A DNA stretch of 64,000 nucleotides, from the NCBI RefSeq assembly GCF_014334135.1, contig NZ_CP060497.1, positions 6,054,655 through 6,118,654 on the forward strand. Reading direction: 5' to 3'. The stretch comes from Olivibacter sp. SDN3. GTDB taxonomy: Bacteria > Bacteroidota > Bacteroidia > Sphingobacteriales > Sphingobacteriaceae. Every line of letters starts with the position of its first letter. Within the stretch, counting starts at the first letter, position 1. The notes under the pieces were generated by a model. That model searched no databases and was not told where the DNA came from. It saw only the letters and a program-made list of their open reading frames with translations. The translations under genes were made by a program, and so were the position numbers. Shown here one piece after another: positions 53,698 to 64,000 of this stretch.

Positions 53698-53734
53698 AAA
53701 AGAAAAGCGAATAACAGGTATCTATTATTCGCTT
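53698..53734 (-). terminator. Terminator after the lytic transglycosylase gene
   Basis: AAGCGAATAA and TTATTCGCTT pair perfectly around a 10-base loop. On the minus strand a TTTTCTTTTTT tract follows. It is 68 nt past the stop at 53802. Confidence 0.78.
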
Positions 53735-53801
53735 CTCTATGAAGCTGTCCTATTTAAATCTAGAACTCAGCCTATTCTTCTTGCATTTCTACGGAAAGCG
53801 A

Positions 53802-54593
53802 TCACATCTGGTTATTCTCATTAGCGTTAGCTACATCTTCCAAGGCTAATTTTGTATCTCTCTTTTCTATCTTATAACCATAATCCCACGGATTTTCAAT
53901 TACTTCCTTGGTAGAGATGAGCTTATACACATAATTACTCGTTTCTTTATTGAGCTTTAGCTGATAATAATCATCTTGATTTTGCATGCGTATAGTTTTT
54001 CGCAAGCTTCCACTTCCTACATTATACGCTGCTGCAACCAATGTCCAATTACCAAACTCTTTATAAAGTGCATTTAGATACTTACACGCCGCAACAGTTG
54101 ACTTCTGTACATCATGTCTTTCATCTACCGCACCATTCACTTTCAAGCCAAAAGCACGAGCAGTCGCAGGCATAAATTGCCATAAACCAGATGCTCCTCT
54201 ATGAGAAGTCCCTTCTATTAAACCACTTTCAACTAAAGGTATATATTTGAAATCTTCGGGAATGTTGTATTCTTCCAGAACCGGCTCAATTATCGGGAAC
54301 CAAGCTTTTGCATTTTTATGTAACTTATATGTTCTCAACTTTTCAAAAGAATAAGCCTTTAAAGAACGTTTTATCTTCTTCTCAATATTTACATCCCCAG
54401 TTGGTAAATATTCATCTGCAAAATTCAATGTTGAATAACCTGTCTCTTTTTTGACAGCTTCTACAACACTTAGTGTACCGGACGGAATGGTATTTTTAGC
54501 TTCCTTATTTATAGGCGTACTATAGATAAACATCTTTGAAAGAACCAAAGCTAATAAAACCACCATGCAAGTACATAGGTGTTTTTTTATCAT
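53802..54593 (-). CDS. Lytic transglycosylase (SLT domain, MltD-like)
   Basis: A 263-residue exported enzyme that cleaves glycan strands of peptidoglycan. The N-terminal hydrophobic segment (MVVLLALVLSKMFIYS) acts as signal or anchor. A linker leads to the SLT domain at about residues 95-230: FKYIPLVESGLIEGTSHRGA with the catalytic Glu, SGLWQFMPATARAFGLKV, and LVAAAYNVGSGSLRKTI. No LysM repeats are present, so it is shorter than E. coli MltD. It has its own promoter and terminator. Confidence 0.9.
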   Translation of the reverse strand: MIKKHLCTCMVVLLALVLSKMFIYSTPINKEAKNTIPSGTLSVVEAVKKETGYSTLNFADEYLPTGDVNIEKKIKRSLKAYSFEKLRTYKLHKNAKAWFPIIEPVLEEYNIPEDFKYIPLVESGLIEGTSHRGASGLWQFMPATARAFGLKVNGAVDERHDVQKSTVAACKYLNALYKEFGNWTLVAAAYNVGSGSLRKTIRMQNQDDYYQLKLNKETSNYVYKLISTKEVIENPWDYGYKIEKRDTKLALEDVANANENNQM

Positions 54594-54633
54594 TTTTTTA
54601 CCTCTCTGTTTTGGTTAAGCAAAAAAGCGGTTG

Positions 54634-54665
54634 CAAATATACAAATTATTTACTTAAAATACAAA
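54634..54665 (-). promoter_or_regulatory. Promoter of the lytic transglycosylase gene (TTTG, 20 bp, TATATTTG)
   Basis: On the minus strand TTTG at 54665-54662 and TATATTTG at 54641-54634 are 20 bp apart. The 5' UTR would be about 35 nt and contains AGAGAGG near the ATG. Confidence 0.65.
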
Positions 54666-54769
54666 TAGTTACAAAAAACCATTTGCAAAAGCGAAAGATT
54701 TTAACTATACTTTAGGTCTGTTTTTTTTCTAAAACAATCCACAAACAACTATTTATCAACATTTTTAAG

Positions 54770-54777
54770 TATCTTTG
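54770..54777 (+). promoter_or_regulatory. Promoter -7 element (TATCTTTG) of the pseudouridine synthase gene
   Basis: TATCTTTG matches TAnnTTTG and lies 28 nt before the ATG at 54806. No -33 TTG is evident. Confidence 0.45.
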
Positions 54778-54805
54778 CGCACACATCATACGTACAAAAA
54801 AAATT

Positions 54806-55903
54806 ATGCCATTCAGGAACAAAAGGAACAGTCGGGACGACAAATCCACCTCTCAAAAACAATCTTTTTCCAAGGGAACATCTGGTTACAAAAGTAAAGA
54901 TACTCATAAAGGTGATAGCCGGCCGGGTAGAAAACGTAATGAGAGCGAAGCTACAGAAAAGTCTTTTAAAAATGATTCTTTTAAGAGTGATTATAAGGAT
55001 TCTTGGAAAAAGAAAGGAAATGAAAGCTCCTATTTTAAATCATCTAAAAGACTTTCTCATAAAGATTATAAAGATAAAGACGCTGACGATCGGAAGTATA
55101 GCCCTTCAAATACCTATAAAAAAAGCTTCGGCAAAAGCCGCAGTAGAGTAAATGATAGCAATTTTTCGAAAGAACGAGAAGATAACGGGCTGATTCGCCT
55201 TAACAGATATATAGCCAACGCGGGCATTTGTTCTCGCCGAAAAGCAGATGAATTGATACAGGCTGGTGTAGTTACAGTAAATGGTTCTGTCGTAACCGAA
55301 TTAGGCACAAAGGTAGATGTGGCAAAGGATGAAATTCGTTACAATGGAGAAAAACTTAAAAGAGAAAAAATGGTTTATGTCTTACTCAATAAACCAAAAG
55401 ATTATATCACGACCACAGACGATCCTCAAGAACGCCGTACGGTTATGCACTTAGTAGAAAAAGCTTCTAAAGAACGTATTTATCCCGTAGGACGTTTAGA
55501 CCGGAACACAACTGGTTTATTGTTACTCACCAATGATGGAAACTTGGCGGAGAAACTCTCTCATCCAAGAAATAGTATAATGAAAATCTATCAGGTAGAG
55601 TTAAACAAAAACCTAACGCAAGGCGACTTCAATAAAATAGGCTTTGGATTAGAGTTAGAAGACGGTTTTATTAAACCAGATGATATAAGTTATGTGGTTG
55701 GTGCCAGTAAAAAAGAGGTTGGCATTCAAATTCACAGTGGAAAGAATAGGATTGTAAGGCGTATTTTTGAATCATTAGGTTACGATGTACTTAAGTTAGA
55801 TCGGGTAATTTATGCTAACCTTACCAAAAAGGATCTACCTAGAGGGCGCTGGAGATATCTTGAAGAAAAAGAAATTGTGCAGTTAAAACATTTTATTAAA
55901 TAA
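54806..55903 (+). CDS. rRNA pseudouridine synthase (RluB/RsuA family) with long charged N-terminal extension
   Basis: A 365-residue protein. Residues 1-125 are low-complexity and rich in Lys, Ser, Asp and Arg (KSFKNDSFKSDYKDSWKKKG; SKRLSHKDYKDKDADDRKYS), with no fold expected. An S4 RNA-binding domain follows (RLNRYIANAGICSRRKADEL). Then comes the synthase domain with catalytic Asp in YPVGRLDRNTTGLLLLTNDG and the C-terminal HSGKNRIVRRIFESLGYDVL. It converts uridine to pseudouridine in rRNA; RluB (23S) is more likely than RsuA by pattern. The extension is likely an RNA-binding tail. Confidence 0.88.
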   Translation: MPFRNKRNSRDDKSTSQKQSFSKGTSGYKSKDTHKGDSRPGRKRNESEATEKSFKNDSFKSDYKDSWKKKGNESSYFKSSKRLSHKDYKDKDADDRKYSPSNTYKKSFGKSRSRVNDSNFSKEREDNGLIRLNRYIANAGICSRRKADELIQAGVVTVNGSVVTELGTKVDVAKDEIRYNGEKLKREKMVYVLLNKPKDYITTTDDPQERRTVMHLVEKASKERIYPVGRLDRNTTGLLLLTNDGNLAEKLSHPRNSIMKIYQVELNKNLTQGDFNKIGFGLELEDGFIKPDDISYVVGASKKEVGIQIHSGKNRIVRRIFESLGYDVLKLDRVIYANLTKKDLPRGRWRYLEEKEIVQLKHFIK

Positions 55904-55918
55904 ACTACCATTACATCA

Positions 55919-55954
55919 AAAGGGCGTTATTATATATAAATGATGACGCCCTTT
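55919..55954 (+). terminator. Terminator after the pseudouridine synthase gene
   Basis: AAAGGGCGT and ACGCCCTTT pair around an 18-base AT-rich loop, 16 nt past the stop codon. The T tract is short (TTT then C), so strength is uncertain. Confidence 0.6.
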
Positions 55955-56358
55955 CACTTCACACGCTTTTGAGGAAAAGGAAAGTCATAACGAATTCCTT
56001 AAGCGTACATTTACCCTCTTCTGATTAGTTAATCACCACCATTAAACTATTTGTTAACACACCGCTATTGAGCTACTTACAGTATCAATGTCATCTCATT
56101 TTATACTGCTAGATTTGCATGTACACCTAAAGGGATACGGAGCATCACAAAACCCAACTAACCGAGCAGATCAGGAGCCCCCCTACAACTTCACTGGAGC
56201 TGACGCACACGAACATACCCGTCGGGGACCACGGTGACATCGCCCACGGATGGGACCGGGTCTATATGGCCTCCCTGGCCGGTTTCTTTTCCGCGGGGGA
56301 ATGAGGGGCCCCTGCCCCGGGGGGAGGGAACGTTGGGGCAGCGGGGGCCCGTTAACGC
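55955..56358. other. Gene-free stretch ending in a GC-rich island beyond the rrn terminator
   Basis: About 400 bases without a supported gene. The first half is AT-rich and includes TAGATTTG at 56110-56117, a -7-like match on the plus strand. From about 56185 the base composition turns sharply GC-rich. The strongest structure is GGGCCCC...TGCCCC with GGGGCAGCGGGGGCCC at about 56304-56350, a long imperfect hairpin next to the rrn terminator. On the minus strand one frame is open from the terminator to a TGA near 56194; this is weak evidence because stops are rare in GC-rich DNA. Confidence 0.45.
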
Positions 56359-56388
56359 AAAAAGCCCCGCTGCACGTGCAGCGGGGCT
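56359..56388 (-). terminator. Terminator of the rrn operon
   Basis: A perfect 26-base palindrome (AGCCCCGCTGCAC with GTGCAGCGGGGCT) at 56363-56388 is followed on the minus strand by TTTTTGCG. It starts 8 nt after the 5S 3' end. Confidence 0.9.
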
Positions 56389-56395
56389 GTGAAAA

Positions 56396-56504
56396 TGGGC
56401 ACCGACCTACTCTCCCACGTGTTACCGCAGTACCATCGGCTCTGGCGGGCTTAACTGCTCTGTTCGGGATGGAAAGAGGTGGACACCGCCGATATAGGCA
56501 CCTG
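56396..56504 (-). rRNA. rrf: 5S ribosomal RNA
   Basis: On the minus strand the sequence runs GGTGCCTATATCGGCGG ... CCACCTCTTTCCATCCCGAAC ... GTTAAGCCCGCCAGAGCCGA ... GGGAGAGTAGGTCGGTGCC, with the conserved helix pairings of 5S. Ends are placed from the GGTGCC/GGTGCC pairing and may be off by a few bases. It is the last RNA of the operon. Confidence 0.93.
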
Positions 56505-56572
56505 AATACCTTATATAGACATATACCGGAAGAAAAAAATACGGGAAGACAACAGCCCTGTTCCCTGCTTGA

Positions 56573-59450
<2,878 letters not shown>

Positions 59451-59549
59451 TCTCCCGGCAGCCTTTTGCGCCTGCCGGGATGCCTTTGTCCGGGCCGTGC
59501 ACCAAAGGCACGGCCCTGCTGTTGTCTTCTCTCGTGTTTTTTTTCTTCC

Positions 59550-59565
59550 AATATGTCAAAGAACT
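59550..59565 (-). promoter_or_regulatory. boxA-like antitermination site before 23S
   Basis: On the minus strand the spacer ahead of 23S has AGTTCTTTGACATATT, resembling the boxA element recognised by NusB/S10 and often seen before 23S in Bacteroidota. Function is inferred from resemblance and position. Confidence 0.45.
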
Positions 59566-59593
59566 TCTATCCCGGTACAATCACCGGAAATCG

Positions 59594-59667
59594 TGGAGAA
59601 TAACGGATTCGAACCGTTGACCCCCTGCGTGCAAGGCAGGTGCTCTAGCCAGCTGAGCTAATCCCCC
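59594..59667 (-). tRNA. tRNA-Ala (anticodon TGC)
   Basis: On the minus strand GGGGGATTAGCTCAGCTGGC begins a complete cloverleaf with anticodon arm CTGCCTTGCACGCAG and T-arm GGTTCGAATCC. The 3' end is A then CG, so CCA is not encoded. It lies between tRNA-Ile and 23S. Confidence 0.95.
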
Positions 59668-59670
59668 GTC

Positions 59671-59747
59671 TGGTAGTCCCGAGCAGATTTGAACTGCTGA
59701 CCCCTACATTATCAGTGTAGTGCTCTAACCAACTGAGCTACGGGACT
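59671..59747 (-). tRNA. tRNA-Ile (anticodon GAT), CCA encoded
   Basis: On the minus strand AGTCCCGTAGCTCAGTTGGT begins a cloverleaf with anticodon loop CTGATAA (GAT) and T-arm AGTTCAAATCT. The 7-bp acceptor AGTCCCG/CGGGACT is followed by ACCA, so the CCA end is in the DNA. It lies between 16S and tRNA-Ala. Confidence 0.95.
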
Positions 59748-59871
59748 GCACTCTTCTTCTCTTCTGCTCCGGTACCCCGGTAGGGGAGGGTACTGCTTCC
59801 TCTTTCCTAATTCTGTTCTGTATCTTCAAAAGAAATCTTCATGGCGCAGCGGGTGCACCGGCGGGCACTCC

Positions 59872-61403
<1,532 letters not shown>

Positions 61404-61520
61404 TAATGAATGTTCGCGATCCGGACCCTCTCCTCTGTAGCGAGGCGGCCCCGATCTTTTCTTGTCTTCCGACCCGACCGGTGCGAACCCCGCTGCGCTA
61501 CATGAATCATTTCTCTTCTA

Positions 61521-61530
61521 TTAAAGAACT
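61521..61530 (-). promoter_or_regulatory. boxA-like site in the rrn leader
   Basis: AGTTCTTTAA on the minus strand resembles the boxA antitermination site and matches the first bases of the one before 23S. It lies about 120 nt ahead of 16S. Confidence 0.4.
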
Positions 61531-61615
61531 CTTACGCCCCCGCTTCGCGCTTCGGCTTCCGCTGTATCCCTCGGCCATCAAAGCCCCAGGTACATCAATC
61601 CCCCTTCCGGGGCTG

Positions 61616-61645
61616 CAAAGGTAGAAAACTTTTCCGTACCCGCAA
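61616..61645 (-). promoter_or_regulatory. rrn promoter P2 (TTG, 19 bp, TACCTTTG)
   Basis: On the minus strand TTTTG ends at 61643 and TACCTTTG covers 61623-61616, 19 bp apart. Transcripts would start about 210 nt before 16S. Confidence 0.7.
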
Positions 61646-61760
61646 AATATTTTTTCTGTTTTTTTTTTCCCGGCCCGGCCCACAGGGGAAAACTCCCCAA
61701 AAAACACCCCAAGACCCCGGAAACCTCAAAAAACAACCGCATCCCTTCGTTTGCGGAGTG

Positions 61761-61791
61761 CAAAGATACGCACTTATACCGTACCGCCAAA
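61761..61791 (-). promoter_or_regulatory. rrn promoter P1 (TTTG, 19 bp, TATCTTTG)
   Basis: On the minus strand TTTG at 61791-61788 and TATCTTTG at 61768-61761 are 19 bp apart. It lies 145 bp upstream of P2, in the same layout, giving a tandem promoter pair. Confidence 0.7.
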
Positions 61792-62021
61792 TACTTCCCC
61801 ACTTTTTTTTGACCCAGATCCGCAAATCACTGTAAATCAAATAAATTATTTTTTCACCATTAGATCGCCCCCAGCAGACCATGGGATATAATCTGGATAT
61901 ACCCTTCTCATATAACAACGTACATCCCTGAGTTTAGCTGATTTCTTATATTATAGCTATTAAACAGAGGTTTAACAGGGGATTAACAGAGGAGCTGTCT
62001 AAAAAGCCCTATTAATAGAAG

Positions 62022-62063
62022 ATCCCCGATACTGAAAAAGTGTCGGGGATTTTTATTTTTTGT
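62022..62063 (+). terminator. Terminator hairpin inside the left end of the IS element
   Basis: ATCCCCGA and TCGGGGAT pair (extended by ACT/AGT across a mismatch), followed by TTTTATTTTTT. It lies between the left inverted repeat and the transposase start, where it would block transcription entering from outside. Confidence 0.8.
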
Positions 62064-62100
62064 CCTAAAAAACAGTTATTTTTAGGTGCACCCAAACAAT

Positions 62101-63730
62101 ATGGCAAACATACTATTCAAAGCATTACCGTCCAACAGTCCGAGCCTGTTTCCGGAAGATATTTTTGCAAAGATCCCAGAGAACCACCCGGTACGTCTGG
62201 TAAATGCAGTGGTTGACAGACTGAACATCGACCACATCATAGGACAGTACAAAGGTGGCGGCACGAGCAGTTTCCATCCGCGTATGATGATCAAAGTGCT
62301 GTTCTATGCCTATCTGGGCAACATCTATTCGTGCCGCAGGATAGAAAAGGCCTTACAGGAGAATATCTATTTCATGTGGCTTTCGGGCCACAGTGCACCG
62401 GATTACCGAACGATCAACCACTTCCGTGGCAAAAGACTTAAAGGGCATATCCATTCCCTTTTTGCCGATGTTGTCCGTTTGCTTGCCGAACTGGGCTATG
62501 TAAGCCTAAAGGTCCAGTACATAGACGGTACAAAGATTGAATCGGCGGCAGGCCGTTAACTTTTGTATGGAAAGGTTCGGTGGAAAAGAACAAAGCAAAA
62601 CTGGAAAATAAAATACAGTCGGTCCTCTCGGACATTGAATCACAGATAAAACAGGACCAATCGGAACTGGGCAGGGATGAAACACCCAAACCTATTAAGA
62701 GCAATGAGCTCAGGGACAGACTTTCTTTACTGAACGAAAAGCTCAAAGCAACAGCAAAACCTACCCAAAAACAGCTTAAAAAGCTGCGGGAAGAACATCT
62801 TCCAAGGCTGGAAAAGTACGAAAAGCAATTGGCTACACTGGGGGAAAGGAACAGTTACAGCAAAACCGATGAAGATGCCACCTTCATGCGGCTGAAAGAT
62901 GACCACATGCAGAACGGGCAGCTCAAACCGGCCTACAACACGCAGATCAGTACGGAAGAACAGTTCATCACCCACTACAGTATCCACCAGACAAGCACCG
63001 ATACCACCACATTGGAAGACCATCTTGATAGCTTCGAAGATCAATATAACAGGCAGAGCGATGTGGTGGTGGCCGATGCCGGTTACGGAAGTGAAGAGAA
63101 CTATGAAATGCTGGAATCAAAGAACATAGAAGGTTACGTGAAATATAATTACTTCCACAAAGAGCAGAAACGCAACCAGAGGAACAATCCTTTTCTATTA
63201 CAGAACCTGTATTATCATAAAGAGCAGGACTTCTATGTGTGCCCGATGGGACAGAAGATGGAGTTTGCCGGTAAGGGAATACGCAAAAGCACCAATGGAT
63301 ATAGTTCCCGGGTGAGCTATTACAGGGCCGAACGCTGTGAAGGCTGCCCGCTTCGGGGCAGTGCCATAAAGCGCAGGGAAACAGGATCATCGAAGTCAAC
63401 CACCGGTTGAACGAACTGAAGACCAGGGCACGCGAACGTCTAACATCGGAAACAGGAAAGTACCACCGGAGTAAACGCCCCATAGAAGTGGAGGCGGTCT
63501 TCGGACAGATGAAAAGCAACAACAGATTCAACAGGTTAACCATGAGGGGGCTTGAAAAGGTCGATATTGAGTTCGCCCTGATGTGTATAGGGCATAACCT
63601 GAGAAAATGGTCGAAAAAGCTCCTGAAAACAACTTCGTCAGGCCCAAACAACGAACCTAAATACAATAATCCCCTTATTTATGACCCCAAATGGATAAAC
63701 TACTGCTATCAACCATTGGTCGCAGAGTAA
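62101..63730 (+). pseudogene. IS1182-family transposase with two frameshifts
   Basis: The three pieces join to a transposase of about 540 residues. Piece one starts MANILFKALPSNSPSLFPED and has HPRMMIKVLFYAYLGNIYSC and the first catalytic Asp in QYIDGTKIESAA. One base is missing near 62558 (expected RYTFVWKGS after the Arg). Piece two has a coiled region, DADAGYGSEEN-like VVVADAGYGSEENYEMLESK with the second Asp, and CEGCPLRG. A second base is lost in the G-run near 63357 (expected GQCHKAQGNRII). Piece three ends with EVEAVFGQMKSNNRFNRL holding the third acid. As read, it is inactive. Confidence 0.82.
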
Positions 63731-63796
63731 CATCCTAAAACCGATAGACTCTACAGGTAGATACAAAACGAAAGAAGGCGCCCTTTTTAGACGCCT

Positions 63797-64000
63797 TCTA
63801 CGTAAATACTACATTGATCTATGCTTAACATTGAAGTTGGCAGGACTCCTAGCTGCCAGTATCGCCCAAGAACCTAAATGCCCCAGAAGCCGGAAAATCT
63901 ATTTGTTACTATTGTTGCAAGATTTTTTTTTGCCAGACAGGATTCGTATCCACACGTTATTTTTTGTTGCACCACTCGCTTTCTACTTTTCACTTACTGT
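63797..64000. other. Unassigned right-hand end
   Basis: About 200 bases beyond the IS element with no open frame, RNA gene or clear promoter that I can support. It contains a run of nine T near 63926. Confidence 0.5.

Larger units (their letters stand above)
53438..53801. other. Intergenic region between uvrA and the lytic transglycosylase gene
   Basis: About 360 bases without a supported gene. It contains the uvrA promoter box at 53504-53511 and the hairpin at 53698-53734 that ends the transglycosylase transcript. The middle part is AT-rich and featureless to my reading. Confidence 0.5.
61404..61992. other. rrn leader and promoter region, upstream to the IS element
   Basis: About 590 bases with no protein gene. 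On the minus strand it holds, from far to near, promoter P1 (61791-61761), a spacer with C/G-run tracts, promoter P2 (61645-61616), and the leader with a boxA-like site (61530-61521). Short open frames here are not supported. The IS element begins near 61993, about 200 bases upstream of P1. Confidence 0.7.
61993..63796 (+). mobile_element. IS1182-type insertion sequence, transposase decayed
   Basis: The element is bounded by an inverted core GTCTAAAAAG (61997-62006) and CTTTTTAGAC (63783-63792). Outer bases are partly matched, so exact ends are uncertain by a few bases; a target duplication was not identified. Inside are a terminator-like hairpin, then the transposase frame on the plus strand, broken by two one-base deletions. 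The right end also forms AGAAGGCG/CGCCTTCT, a hairpin across the terminal repeat. It sits just upstream of the rrn promoters. Confidence 0.7.

Noticed and set aside
55966..55995. GAGGAAAAGGAAAGTC resembling the conserved P4 segment of RNase P RNA
   Set aside because: The flanking sequence lacks the rest of the RNase P core; the resemblance is local.

Overview
The window reads as chromosomal core DNA of a Bacteroidota bacterium, most likely of the family Sphingobacteriaceae (the genus cannot be fixed by eye). The evidence is: promoters of the Bacteroidota type (TTTG about 20 bp upstream of TAnnTTTG); an AT-rich gene background with few Shine-Dalgarno sites; gliding/type IX secretion lipoproteins (GldB, GldK, GldN, SprE/PorW-like); many lineage-typical families (DUF4136, DUF4271, DUF1599, BT_3928-type DoxX protein, YtxJ, PorT-like beta-barrels); and a 16S 3' end ending in CCTCCTTTCT.

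Layout. 1-3.4 kb: 5' end of serS (minus) with a possible Ser-rich leader peptide, then rsmI, a PH-SHOCT protein and lnt (plus). 3.4-9.6 kb: envelope genes (DUF4136 lipoprotein, two beta-barrels, gldB, an unknown secreted protein) and nadE. 9.6-15.5 kb: an F0F1 ATP synthase operon atpZ-(I-like)-B-E-F-H-A-G on the minus strand, without atpD and atpC. 15.7-22.7 kb: sprE/porW-like, class A PBP, uvrC. 22.8-27.1 kb: gldN, gldK (no gldL/gldM between them), hemD-like, DUF4271. 27.2-36 kb: metabolic and accessory enzymes (aldehyde dehydrogenase, 2OG oxygenase, PPOX-type flavoprotein, alpha/beta hydrolase, M42 peptidase, MFS exporter, YCF48-type protein, folP). 36-43 kb: DUF1599, DoxX-like, aroK, DUF721/DciA-like, recF, TPR protein, ribH, small lipoproteins, ytxJ, osmC. 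43-50 kb: lipA, nnr, metE under a cobalamin riboswitch, and a CPA2 antiporter with its TrkA-C partner. 50-56 kb: DUF59 Fe-S factor, uvrA, lytic transglycosylase, rRNA pseudouridine synthase. 56-62 kb: a complete rrn operon on the minus strand (16S, tRNA-Ile, tRNA-Ala, 23S, 5S) with two tandem promoters. 62-63.8 kb: an IS1182-type element whose transposase carries two single-base deletions. The last 200 bases hold no recognisable gene.

How the genes fit together. Most of the window is housekeeping: translation and rRNA modification, ATP synthesis, cell-wall growth and turnover, DNA repair (uvrA, uvrC, recF), cofactors (NAD, folate, riboflavin, lipoate, haem) and methionine synthesis. I found no defence island, prophage, CRISPR array or obvious new multi-gene system. 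The most interesting signals are regulatory or architectural: the candidate serS leader peptide and interlocked serS/rsmI promoters, the gldK-gldN pair lacking its motor genes, several promoters placed so close to the ATG that the mRNAs should be nearly leaderless, and a GC-rich island just beyond the rrn terminator.
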